Positions 1 through 6,599 of a stretch of 7,683 bases of DNA are shown in pieces. The notes below the pieces were generated by a model. It was not told where the DNA came from and searched no databases. It saw only the letters and a list, made by a program, of their open reading frames with translations. This stretch comes from Bacteroidota bacterium (GTDB lineage Bacteria; Bacteroidota; Kryptoniia; Kryptoniales; JAKASW01). The DNA is taken from assembly GCA_021785235.1 (NCBI GenBank), contig JAJYGB010000149.1, positions 1-7,683 on the forward strand. Direction: 5' to 3'. The first letter of the stretch is position 1; each line of letters opens with the position of its first letter. The translations under genes were made by a program, and so were the position numbers.

Positions 1-472
1 TTCTCTTGTGGTCGTTTTCAAACAGAGACCACACATCGGCTTTCTTTTTCTCCGCCTCGATCTGGTGGGCTTCGTCGATGAGTGCCTGAAGTTCCTGCTG
101 CGAAATCTTCGCGCTTATCCTCGGCATGAGAGTGTTTTCTTCTTCGTTAAAATGCTTTTCGAGGAGTGCCATGAAATTTCTTGATTCCGAATCGAGAGCA
201 TTCAAGTCGCCCCTGCCGAAAGAAGTGCCTACTACGTCGAGGCTGTGCTTTATCTCCTTGTGTTCATGAATCATGTGGTTCACAAAATCGGTATCGTCGT
301 CGGCGGTATAGAGCGTTACCTCTTCTGCCTCGGCATGGGAAACGAGGTATTCCTCGCAATAGGAGACCAGCAGCGAAGCATCGGCGGGGTCCACCTTCAT
401 CCGCTCTGCAAGGGCTCTTATTGTCCCTATCAGTTTTTCGTGGTGTGCATGTAGTTTTTCGGTTGGTGTCAT
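1..472 (-). CDS. Hemerythrin-like (HHE cation-binding) domain protein, 3' end outside the window
   Basis: This is a probable cytoplasmic non-heme di-iron four-helix-bundle protein. Translating down from the ATG at 472-470 gives 157 codons open to the window edge. The helical HHE pattern is visible: His10/His11 in HAHHEKL, His46 and Glu50 in SHAEAEEVTLY, His66/69/71 in HMIHEHKE, and His107/Glu111 in HFNEEENTLMP. These are the usual metal-ligand positions of the family. There is no signal peptide or membrane segment, and no N-terminal ScdA-type domain as in YtfE/RIC. The start is supported by AAAGGAG (484-478) five bases upstream; that Shine-Dalgarno overlaps the stop codon of the sco-like gene, so the two are probably coupled. 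The last visible residues (SLFENDHKR) lie beyond a complete bundle and could open a second domain or linker. Family members bind O2, NO or iron, and position in a nitrite-reductase operon favours an NO- or iron-related role, which is inference. Confidence 0.85.
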   Translation of the reverse strand, partial: MTPTEKLHAHHEKLIGTIRALAERMKVDPADASLLVSYCEEYLVSHAEAEEVTLYTADDDTDFVNHMIHEHKEIKHSLDVVGTSFGRGDLNALDSESRNFMALLEKHFNEEENTLMPRISAKISQQELQALIDEAHQIEAEKKKADVWSLFENDHKR

Positions 473-482
473 GTCCGCTCCT

Positions 483-1205
483 TTACTTATAATCAGGTTG
501 ATCGATTTGGCTGCTTCCTGCCGACCGGCTCTGTAGTGAAGCGTTCTCTGTTGCCTGAACAACGTCGCCGATCGGTTCGTTCAGGCCGAAATGCTTGTGG
601 ATGATCTCGCCGGCGTCATTCAGGACCGTAATTTGGCTCGAGTGTATGAAGCTGCCGTCGGCTTGCATCTTGAATTCGACTCCGAGCATCTCGGCCAGGG
701 TCCTTATGTCCGCCCTTTTTCCGGTCAGCAACTCCCACGAGCCGTCATCAAGCCCGCGCTGCTGTGCGAGACTGTGCAGCTTTTGAGGCGTGTCGCGCGC
801 GGGATCAAATGAAACCAGGACAAACGCTGCCCGGTTTTTAACTTCGGCCGGCAGGGCAGCCTCAACTATTTTCATGTCGTTTATCGTCACGGGACACGCG
901 TAAGTGCAGTGCGAGTAGAACATGGCCAGTACTACCGGCCTATTTTGAAAATGTGATAACTGTACACGGTTGCCGTCCTGGTCGGTCCATTCTGATCTCA
1001 GCTGGTAGAGCGAATTACCGCTCATTGCTGTTGAACCATCTTCGGGGATGCAGCAGGAGTCCGGACTGTTCGACCTTGACGGCATTAATGCGGTTCGTCG
1101 CGTGATTGAACGGTTGTCGGCGCCCGTCCGGAGAAGGAGCCCGGTCACTCCGACAATTGTGATCAGCGCCATAACGGCAAGGGAAGGTAAAGATACTCTT
1201 TTCAT
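483..1205 (-). CDS. Sco1/SenC-family copper chaperone-like protein, membrane-anchored
   Basis: A 240-residue thioredoxin-fold protein of the Sco1/SenC/PrrC family, which carries Cu(I) or reduces cysteines for assembly of copper sites in the periplasm. One N-terminal hydrophobic segment (about residues 8-26) follows Lys2-Arg3 and would anchor it with the domain outside. The copper motif CxxxC is present as Cys100-TYA-Cys104, and the third ligand is His188 in FIHSSQ. DPARDTP (134-140) is the usual Sco loop. An extra vicinal cysteine pair, Cys51-Cys52, sits between anchor and domain. The ATG at 1205-1203 overlaps the nirV TGA by four bases (ATGA), with AAAGG (1217-1213) seven bases upstream, indicating coupled translation. 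Sco proteins best known from cytochrome oxidase assembly also occur beside copper denitrification enzymes; placement directly after nirK-nirV suggests service to NirK, which is inference. The family call is firm, the client is not. Confidence 0.92.
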   Translation of the reverse strand: MKRVSLPSLAVMALITIVGVTGLLLRTGADNRSITRRTALMPSRSNSPDSCCIPEDGSTAMSGNSLYQLRSEWTDQDGNRVQLSHFQNRPVVLAMFYSHCTYACPVTINDMKIVEAALPAEVKNRAAFVLVSFDPARDTPQKLHSLAQQRGLDDGSWELLTGKRADIRTLAEMLGVEFKMQADGSFIHSSQITVLNDAGEIIHKHFGLNEPIGDVVQATENASLQSRSAGSSQIDQPDYK

Positions 1206-2029
1206 TTCGTTGCCTTTAAGTTTTTTGACAGATCTTTAACGGGCCTGAAGCCCAGGTTGGGGAGGCAGTAATTTGCTTTCAGGCCGCTTCTGAAAGCATA
1301 CCTCAGGAACGCCGCGTAATTGGCCGGATCCGTAAATCCCGCGGAAGCTCCGCCGCAGGTGAAGATCGCCGTCGAACCGCCCGATCCCTCATCAAGCCGG
1401 ACGCTGCTGAAATCTTCGACCCACTCCCAGATTTTCTCCCCCGGTTCGCCCAAGAATTCTCCGCGTTCACGGTACGGATCCTTGCGGTCTTCTCTTTTTC
1501 GGTTCGCGGAATACCATCCGACCATCGCCTTTTGCAGGATGACCTGGTCGGTCTCATCTGCTGAGACTTTCCGGGCTGCAAATTCCCATTCGTCAGTTGT
1601 CGGAAGCCTCTTGCCGCACCAGACACAGTAGGCTGTGGCCGCGTACCAGGAAACGTAAGTCACGGGCGAATTCGGGGGCGCGTTCTTTCCGGGGACAAGA
1701 TCGCCCCTCCAGTTCCTGAGGTAATTTGCATCGGCGAAAATCCGCGCGACCCGGGACTTTCGCCATTCCGGATTTGCTTTCACGAATCTGAGGAAGTCTG
1801 CGTTGTTAACCGGGTAACGATCAGCATAGAACGACTTGACTTGTGCCTCGACGGCTTGCCCATTCTCTTTTGAGAATGGCATATAGGTCCCTCCGGTAAC
1901 CCGGACCATTGCGGAACGATCAGATAGTCGTGAGTCGATGAGTCCTTGTGCCGACGCAATGTTCGATGCGATGCAAAGAATGAGATAAACCCTGCATGGC
2001 AGCGCGCGTGAACCAAACCTCCGGCCCAA
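1202..2029 (-). CDS. nirV: NirV: periplasmic FGE-sulfatase (SUMF1)-fold protein, FGE catalytic cysteines absent
   Basis: A 275-residue protein with the formylglycine-generating-enzyme fold. Fold signatures are MVRVTGGTYMPF (41-52), the helix motif PVNNADFLRFV (73-83), PVTYVSWYAATAYCVWCGKR (122-141), LPTTDEWEFAAR (142-153), EKIWEWVEDF (198-207) and the terminal NLGFR (258-262). Residues 1-28 form a Sec-type signal peptide (Arg-rich start, VYLILCIASNIASA, likely cut before Gln28), so it acts in the periplasm. In FGE the active-site cysteines follow a GGS motif; here the matching stretch is GGASAGFT (226-233) with no cysteine, so formylglycine synthesis is unlikely. The TTG start at 2029 is preferred because it creates the signal peptide and has AAGGAA (2044-2039) nine bases upstream. 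nirV genes of this family lie downstream of nirK in several denitrifiers such as Rhodobacter sphaeroides 2.4.3, where their role is unresolved. Only three bases separate it from nirK. The symbol rests on fold plus location. Confidence 0.88.
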   Translation of the reverse strand: MGRRFGSRALPCRVYLILCIASNIASAQGLIDSRLSDRSAMVRVTGGTYMPFSKENGQAVEAQVKSFYADRYPVNNADFLRFVKANPEWRKSRVARIFADANYLRNWRGDLVPGKNAPPNSPVTYVSWYAATAYCVWCGKRLPTTDEWEFAARKVSADETDQVILQKAMVGWYSANRKREDRKDPYRERGEFLGEPGEKIWEWVEDFSSVRLDEGSGGSTAIFTCGGASAGFTDPANYAAFLRYAFRSGLKANYCLPNLGFRPVKDLSKNLKATK

Positions 2030-2032
2030 TTT

Positions 2033-3547
2033 TTATTTTTCCTTCATGGCGGCGAGAACCCGGTTATATCTGATCTTCTCCACCTCTTTGGCGGTCACCC
2101 GGCTCATGCTGTTGCCGAAATGATTCCGTACGTAAGTCAGTACTCTGGCGATCTGTTCATCGTTGAGAGCCTGCGGAGGCATGATGTTATTGAAAGTCCT
2201 GCCGTTGACGACGAGCTTTCCCGAATGACCGTGAAGGACGAAGTCGATTGCCGTGTATTTATTGTTCTTCAGGAAATCCGATCCTGCGAGGGGAGGGAAA
2301 ACGTTTGGAAGTCCTTCTGCGTTTGCCTGGTGGCATGCGATACAGGTTCTCCCGAAAATGTGCTCGCCGGTTTCTTCCGGATCTGTCCTGGCGGAGATTA
2401 GATGATCGGTTGACTGATCGCTCGTCGATGCAGTGTGCTCTACCTCCCCGGGGTTGGTCATGTCTCCTGAAGGCTCATGCATGAACGATTGTTCGCCGAG
2501 ATAGATTTCGTCTGCCTGTCTTCCCGTGAAGACTTTTGGGTTCGGCGGGCCGCTGACGACGAGTTGGCCGATGGCCCCCTTGTTGAACGCCCGAAAGATA
2601 GAATGATCGACAATTGTGTATGTGCCGGGGACTTCGGCTTTGAACTCTACAATAGCTGCACCGCCCGCGGGAATCAGTGTGGTTTGAATACCGTGTTCGG
2701 TGACGGTCGAGCCTCCTTCGGAATAAACATTCTCGAACACTTCGCCAATGACGTGGAAAGACGAGATCAGGTTTGGGCCTATGTTCCCTACATAAAGTCT
2801 GACCTTTTGTCCCTCTTCGGCCGTCAATGCGTTTGTCCCGGTAAGAGCTCCGACGGAACCGTTGAACACAACGTACGTCGGGTTCTCGGCGAGCGCCTTT
2901 TGGAGATCGAATTGCTGAAGCCCGGGATCACCGTAGTTGCCCGTTGTATAAAACTCACTCTGCATTATGTAATATTCTTTGTCGACAGGCGGGAATCCTT
3001 CTTTCGGCTGAACGAGAATCAGACCATACATGCCGTTGGCGATATGCATGGGCACGGGAGGGGTAGCGCAATGATAAATGAACAGCCCCGCGTGCATCGC
3101 TTTGAACGAAAATACCGATGTATGTCCAGGAAGAGTAACAGACGAAGCCGCTCCGCCGCCGGGCCCCATCGCTGCGTGCAGGTCGATGTTGTGCGACATC
3201 ATGTTTGACGGGTCGTTGCTCAGGTGGATCTCCACGAGGTCGCCCTGGCGAACGCGCATCATCGGTCCCGGTACCGTCCCGTTGAAGGTCCAGAATGTGT
3301 ATTGAACTCCGTCAGCGAGCCTTCCGATTTTCTCCTTCGTGAAGAGATGGACGATGACTTTAGTTGCGTGGTCTCGGGTGATCGGAGGCGGCACGTTTGG
3401 CGCCGTCGTAAGGATGGCTTCTTCAGACCCTTCCATCTCATCAGAATGGGAGGATCCGAAGCCTGAATATACCAGCGTCCCGGCGGCTATAAACACGACT
3501 GCAATCGCCGTCGATACCGCAGCAGGTATCCTGATATTCCCTTTCAT
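2033..3547 (-). CDS. nirK: Copper-containing nitrite reductase NirK (AniA-like) fused to a C-terminal cytochrome c domain
   Basis: Reduces nitrite to nitric oxide in the periplasm. The 504-residue protein has a hydrophobic N-terminus (about 8-28; no Tat twin-arginine, no lipobox), two cupredoxin domains (about 45-335), a Ser/Thr/Glu-rich linker (about 340-393) and a class I cytochrome c domain (about 394-478). Type 1 copper ligands: His119, Cys160, His168, Met173. Type 2: His124, His159, His315. The catalytic Asp122 and His265 are both present. The Cys160-His168 loop and MHIANGMYGLILV match Neisseria AniA more than the Achromobacter enzymes. The heme motif is Cys402-IA-Cys405-His406, with Met457 (NIMPPQ) as probable axial ligand. 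Such fusions, as in Ralstonia pickettii, pass electrons from the attached heme to type 1 copper. The ATG at 3547 has AGGAG (3560-3556) eight bases upstream. It leads the operon with nirV, sco-like and hemerythrin-like genes. Confidence 0.97.
   Translation of the reverse strand: MKGNIRIPAAVSTAIAVVFIAAGTLVYSGFGSSHSDEMEGSEEAILTTAPNVPPPITRDHATKVIVHLFTKEKIGRLADGVQYTFWTFNGTVPGPMMRVRQGDLVEIHLSNDPSNMMSHNIDLHAAMGPGGGAASSVTLPGHTSVFSFKAMHAGLFIYHCATPPVPMHIANGMYGLILVQPKEGFPPVDKEYYIMQSEFYTTGNYGDPGLQQFDLQKALAENPTYVVFNGSVGALTGTNALTAEEGQKVRLYVGNIGPNLISSFHVIGEVFENVYSEGGSTVTEHGIQTTLIPAGGAAIVEFKAEVPGTYTIVDHSIFRAFNKGAIGQLVVSGPPNPKVFTGRQADEIYLGEQSFMHEPSGDMTNPGEVEHTASTSDQSTDHLISARTDPEETGEHIFGRTCIACHQANAEGLPNVFPPLAGSDFLKNNKYTAIDFVLHGHSGKLVVNGRTFNNIMPPQALNDEQIARVLTYVRNHFGNSMSRVTAKEVEKIRYNRVLAAMKEK
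2039..2044 (-). promoter_or_regulatory. Ribosome binding site of nirV, inside the end of nirK
   Basis: The minus strand reads AAGGAA nine bases before the TTG start of nirV. It lies within the last codons of nirK, so ribosomes finishing NirK are well placed to start NirV. It decides in favour of TTG at 2029 over the next in-frame ATG (Met41), which would delete the signal peptide. Confidence 0.6.
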
Positions 3548-3589
3548 CTCAATTTCTCCTGCCCGACCTTCTGTCAGTCATTTCGAGGC

Positions 3590-3608
3590 CGGCCGGGTCT
3601 CCCGGCCG
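3590..3608 (-). promoter_or_regulatory. Tight GC hairpin in the nirK leader
   Basis: A perfect 8-bp inverted repeat (CGGCCGGG / CCCGGCCG) with a 3-base loop, ending about 42 bases before the nirK ATG and about 30 bases before its Shine-Dalgarno. No T-run follows on either strand, so it is not a standard intrinsic terminator. It would form in the nirK 5' leader and might affect transcript stability or protein binding; any regulatory role is inference. Confidence 0.55.
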
Positions 3609-3736
3609 TACGACCAAATTCGGACTGTAAACTCCGAAATAAGCGAAAAAAAATTGCGGACAATTTCTTCTCACCGAAGAACGACTTCTGTCTGGCGCGT
3701 ATCCTCTTGGTTGCATATATCGGACTTTTTAGTCTT

Positions 3737-3765
3737 AATATATATGCCGCGCAGATGTTTGTCAA
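3737..3765 (-). promoter_or_regulatory. Candidate nirK operon promoter
   Basis: On the minus strand TTGACA (3765-3760) and TATATT (3742-3737) are separated by exactly 17 bases, the best promoter match in the window. Transcription would start near 3730 and leave a leader of about 180 bases before nirK. The -35 hexamer also begins TTGAC-N4-ATCTG (3765-3752), an 8 of 10 match to the Crp/Fnr-type box TTGAT-N4-ATCAA, so regulator binding here is possible but unproven. Confidence 0.6.
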
Positions 3766-4063
3766 GTCTGAAGCGATACGGATTACGCGACCGCGGTTTC
3801 CCGCCGGGCGGTGGTAAAGGGGAGTCGAAAATCAATCCTGCTATAAGTGCTCGTCGAGCTTTGCGCTCTTCCGGGGCGCCAAGAAAGTCGGAGCCACCGG
3901 TTTTTCAACAAGCGGGAAAACCATCTTGTCGCCGGCGCGGGGTTTTAACGATACTAGGGGTGACCCTCCGCTCCCGGATTCTGCGGATGAAGGAATGCCG
4001 TGAAACCCGCCGATGCGAGACCGCGAAAATGGCGTGCGCAGATCCGGGAGGATTGTCTATTCG
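3766..4063. other. Intergenic region between maeB and nirK, no credible gene
   Basis: About 300 bases lie between the maeB stop and the nirK promoter. No start with a ribosome binding site leads into a protein-like frame. The only long frame crossing it (plus strand, 3339-4409) overlaps both flanking genes and reads as Ser/Arg-rich shadow sequence. I see no tRNA, no intrinsic terminator with a T-run, and one notable inverted repeat at 3971-4050. A short palindrome GCTCGTCGAGC is at 3849-3859. Confidence 0.6.
3971..4050 (-). repeat. Long imperfect inverted repeat downstream of maeB
   Basis: The arms CTCCCGGATTCTGCG (3971-3985) and CGCAGATCCGGGAG (4037-4050) are complementary apart from one extra T in the left arm, and enclose 51 bases. 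The nearer arm begins 13 bases after the maeB stop, so the maeB transcript would fold into a branched stem-loop. There is no T-run, so it is more likely a transcript-end stabiliser, a Rho-linked structure or a relic of a small palindromic element than a classical terminator. Confidence 0.55.
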
Positions 4064-6334
4064 TCAGTGCTTCCCGTTCTTTATCTTGTCGATCGCCTCG
4101 ACAGCGCAGACGGCGGCGATGTTCACAATGGCGTTTACATCGCAACCCTGCTGCAGTACGTGCACGGGTTTCTTCATCCCCATAAGTATCGGGCCGAGCA
4201 GGGCAGCGCCTCCGATCTTGCCCATGAGCTTGTACGCGATGTTTCCCGCGTTCAAATCAGGGAAGATGAGAGTGTTTACGCCGCTTTTAAGCGAGGAGAA
4301 CGGGTATGATTCTTCCAGCTCGTCCGGCGACAGTGCAACATCCGCCTGGACTTCGCCGTCGATGACAAGCGCCGGATCAAGTTTGTGCGCGAGCGCTACT
4401 GCCTGTTGAACTTTAATCGATTGGGGAAGGCGTGTGTTGCCGAAGTTGCTGAAAGATAACATCGCGACTCTCGGTACCATGTTGAAGCGCTTGACGACTT
4501 CAGCCGTCATTATCGCGATCTCCGCCAGGTCTTCCGCAGAAGGATCGATGTTGACGGTAGTGTCGGCGAAGAAGTACGTATCCCGCTTGGTCATCACTAT
4601 GTAGAGTCCAGCGACCCTGGTTCTCTTCTCCTCCATGCCGATAACCTGGAGCGCGGGCCTGATAGTGTTGGGATAAGACTGAGTCAGTCCGGAGACCAGC
4701 CCGTCAGCATCACCCATGTGGACCATCAAGGCACCAAGATAGTTCGGCCGTTCGACATACCGTGCGGCTTCGGCGCGCGTCATTCCTTTCCGCTGTCGCA
4801 TCGAGAAAAACTTGTCTATGTATTCCTCGCGTTTTTCGAACTGCATGGGATCGATCACTTCAATCCCCTCCATGTCGATTTTCATCTCGTCTGCCTTCAT
4901 CTCGATTCGTGATTTCTTGCCGAGCAGGACTGGCTTCGCGATCTCTTCGTCTATGATGATCTGGGCAGCATGAAGGATCTTCGCTTCCTCACCCTCGGGA
5001 AACACGATTCTCATCCCGCTTCCCTGAGATTTCGTTATCGCCGTTCTGACGACGCTGCGTGTGATTCCCATTCTCTCCTCGAGCTGGAATTTGTATTTAT
5101 CCCAGTCATCGATCTGAACACGAGCGGTCCCTGTTTCGACCGCGGCCTTCGCTACCGCGGGCGCGACCCAGGTGATGACTCGCGGGTCGAAAGGCTTCGG
5201 TATGATGTAGTCCTTGCCGAACTCCAGCTCGACGCCGCCGTAAGCGACTTTCACCGAATCCGGTACCGGCTCCTTTGCGAGGTGAGCCAGGGCGTTGACG
5301 GCTGCTATTTTCATCTCATCATTGATGTTTCGGGCGCGGACATCCAGCGCTCCCCTGAATATGAAAGGGAAACCGAGCACGTTGTTGACCTGGTTCGGAT
5401 AGTCGCTACGGCCGGTTGCCATGATTACGTCTTTTCTCGCGTCCACGGCATCTTCGTAAGCTATTTCAGGGTCGGGGTTGGCCATCGCAAAGACAATCGG
5501 GGTGGACGCCATCGAGCGGACCATATCCTTTGTCACCACGTTCGCGACGGAGAGCCCGACGAACACGTCGGCGCCCGCAATTGCCTGGGCGAGCGTCCGG
5601 GATTTCGTATCCTGGGCGAACTGCTCCTTGTAGGGGTTCATGTCGATCGGTCTTCCCTTATAGATGACTCCCTTCGAATCGCACATGATGACGTTCTCGA
5701 GCTTCGCGCCGAGCTTGATGTAGAGTTTCGTACATGCGATTGCGGCTGCGCCGGCGCCGTTAATCACAATTCTGACCTTTGAAATATCCTTGCCGGCTAC
5801 TTCGAGCGCGTTGAGCAGGGCTGCAGAGCTGATGATCGCCGTTCCGTGCTGGTCGTCATGAAACACGGGGATGTTCATCGTCTCTTTCAGCGTCTCTTCG
5901 ACCGTGAAACAGTCGGGTGCTTTGATGTCTTCGAGGTTTATTCCGCCGAACGTCGGCTCGAGCGCCTTAGCCACTGCGATTATTTCTTCAGGCGTCTTTG
6001 CATTGATCTCGATGTCGAACACATCTATATCCGCGAACCTTTTGAACAAAACTCCTTTTCCTTCCATCACCGGTTTTCCCGCAAGCGGTCCTATATTTCC
6101 AAGCCCGAGAACGGCCGTCCCGTTCGAAAGCACCGCGACAAGATTTCCTTTGGATGTGTATTCATAGGCCGCATCCGGGGTCTTGTCGATAACTCTGCAG
6201 ACTTCGGCGACTCCCGGCGTATATGCCAGGGAGAGGTCGCGTTGTGTCATACATGGTTTTGTCGGCACAACTTCAACTTTTCCTCTTCTACCGGTTGAGT
6301 GGTATTGAAGAGCATCTTCTACACGGATTTTCAT
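4064..6334 (-). CDS. maeB: NADP-type malic enzyme MaeB with C-terminal phosphotransacetylase-like domain
   Basis: Oxidatively decarboxylates malate to pyruvate in the cytoplasm, yielding reduced cofactor for biosynthesis. The 756-residue length is typical of the two-domain MaeB form. The malic enzyme part (about 1-430) shows YTPGVAEVC (38-46, catalytic Tyr38), DIDVFDIEI (102-110), [14 protein letters not shown] (130-143, metal-binding Glu135 and Asp136), FHDDQHGTA (158-166), the Rossmann motif GAGAAAIA (193-200) and ANPDPEI (285-291). From about residue 438 ([10 protein letters not shown]) to the end lies a phosphate-acetyltransferase-like domain that in MaeB proteins usually serves allosteric control, for example by acetyl-CoA, rather than transfer. 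NADP preference is inferred from family. The ATG at 6334 has AAGGAG (6345-6340) five bases upstream. No partner gene shares its transcript; the gap of over 500 bases and a separate promoter separate it from nirK. Confidence 0.97.
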   Translation of the reverse strand: MKIRVEDALQYHSTGRRGKVEVVPTKPCMTQRDLSLAYTPGVAEVCRVIDKTPDAAYEYTSKGNLVAVLSNGTAVLGLGNIGPLAGKPVMEGKGVLFKRFADIDVFDIEINAKTPEEIIAVAKALEPTFGGINLEDIKAPDCFTVEETLKETMNIPVFHDDQHGTAIISSAALLNALEVAGKDISKVRIVINGAGAAAIACTKLYIKLGAKLENVIMCDSKGVIYKGRPIDMNPYKEQFAQDTKSRTLAQAIAGADVFVGLSVANVVTKDMVRSMASTPIVFAMANPDPEIAYEDAVDARKDVIMATGRSDYPNQVNNVLGFPFIFRGALDVRARNINDEMKIAAVNALAHLAKEPVPDSVKVAYGGVELEFGKDYIIPKPFDPRVITWVAPAVAKAAVETGTARVQIDDWDKYKFQLEERMGITRSVVRTAITKSQGSGMRIVFPEGEEAKILHAAQIIIDEEIAKPVLLGKKSRIEMKADEMKIDMEGIEVIDPMQFEKREEYIDKFFSMRQRKGMTRAEAARYVERPNYLGALMVHMGDADGLVSGLTQSYPNTIRPALQVIGMEEKRTRVAGLYIVMTKRDTYFFADTTVNIDPSAEDLAEIAIMTAEVVKRFNMVPRVAMLSFSNFGNTRLPQSIKVQQAVALAHKLDPALVIDGEVQADVALSPDELEESYPFSSLKSGVNTLIFPDLNAGNIAYKLMGKIGGAALLGPILMGMKKPVHVLQQGCDVNAIVNIAAVCAVEAIDKIKNGKH

Positions 6335-6356
6335 ACATACTCCTTATTTAGAACTC

Positions 6357-6414
6357 GTCCAAAGGACCCCGACTTGCATCGGGACATGCCCGGACGTCTC
6401 GCTTTTGGCGGGGC
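6357..6414 (-). repeat. Hairpin-rich GC patch in the maeB leader, possibly REP-like
   Basis: Adjacent small inverted repeats sit head to tail: GTCC-AAA-GGAC (6357-6367), CCCGA-CTTGCA-TCGGG (6368-6383), and a looser GCCC (6388-6391) / GGGC (6411-6414) pair. The patch ends about 22 bases before the maeB start and 11 bases upstream of its Shine-Dalgarno. It could be a leader structure or a copy of a dispersed intergenic palindromic repeat; one window cannot tell which. Confidence 0.45.
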
Positions 6415-6443
6415 GCTCGTGATTTGATTGTTGTCCTGCCGAA

Positions 6444-6472
6444 AAGTTAGTCAGTAGAAGCAGAAAGTTCAA
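6444..6472 (-). promoter_or_regulatory. Candidate maeB promoter
   Basis: On the minus strand TTGAAC (6472-6467) and TAACTT (6449-6444) are 17 bases apart. The start site would be near 6437, leaving a leader of about 100 bases that includes the hairpin patch. The -10 match is only fair. Confidence 0.4.
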
Positions 6473-6522
6473 AGCAGACGTTAGGCCTATACGATCGTGT
6501 GCCCATCCTTCCACCGCTTTCC

Positions 6523-6551
6523 TTGCTTAACCTTTTGCACTCTGCTATATT
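6523..6551 (+). promoter_or_regulatory. Candidate lon promoter
   Basis: TTGCTT (6523-6528) and TATATT (6546-6551) are separated by 17 bases, placing the start near 6558 and giving a leader of about 40 bases. No CIRCE-type heat-shock operator is visible nearby. Confidence 0.5.
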
Positions 6552-6588
6552 TTTTTAAACCTAATCCCAGTCAACTAACTTGCCAGCC

Positions 6589-6592
6589 GGAG
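6589..6592 (+). promoter_or_regulatory. Ribosome binding site deciding the TTG start of lon
   Basis: GGAG lies seven bases before TTG at 6600. The in-frame stop TAA at 6576-6578 limits the choices, no ATG or GTG occurs between it and the conserved LPVLPLRD motif, and this TTG is the only conventional start codon with a Shine-Dalgarno there. Confidence 0.6.
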
Positions 6593-6599
6593 AAACTTT

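Noticed and set aside
1202..2029. Active formylglycine-generating enzyme or sulfatase activator
   Set aside because: The catalytic cysteines are missing by eye alignment and no sulfatase gene is nearby.
2477..3208. 243-codon plus-strand frame antisense to nirK
   Set aside because: Lies entirely over the ligand-bearing cupredoxin region of NirK; no independent start signal or domain.
3590..3608. Intrinsic terminator reading of the GC hairpin before nirK
   Set aside because: No T-run follows on either strand, and it lies between the promoter and the start codon.
3899..3922. Possible stem GGTTTT / AAAACC in the maeB-nirK gap
   Set aside because: Short, A/T-rich with a large loop and no T-run; within chance expectation.
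3339..4409. 356-codon plus-strand frame spanning the nirK start, the intergenic gap and the maeB end
   Set aside because: It is antisense to two confident genes at both ends, has Ser/Arg-rich low-complexity content and no recognisable domain; it is explained by codon bias of the opposite strand.
4970..5782. 270-codon plus-strand frame antisense to maeB
   Set aside because: Fully inside maeB, Asp/Arg/His-rich as expected of a shadow of a GC-biased gene, with no family resemblance.
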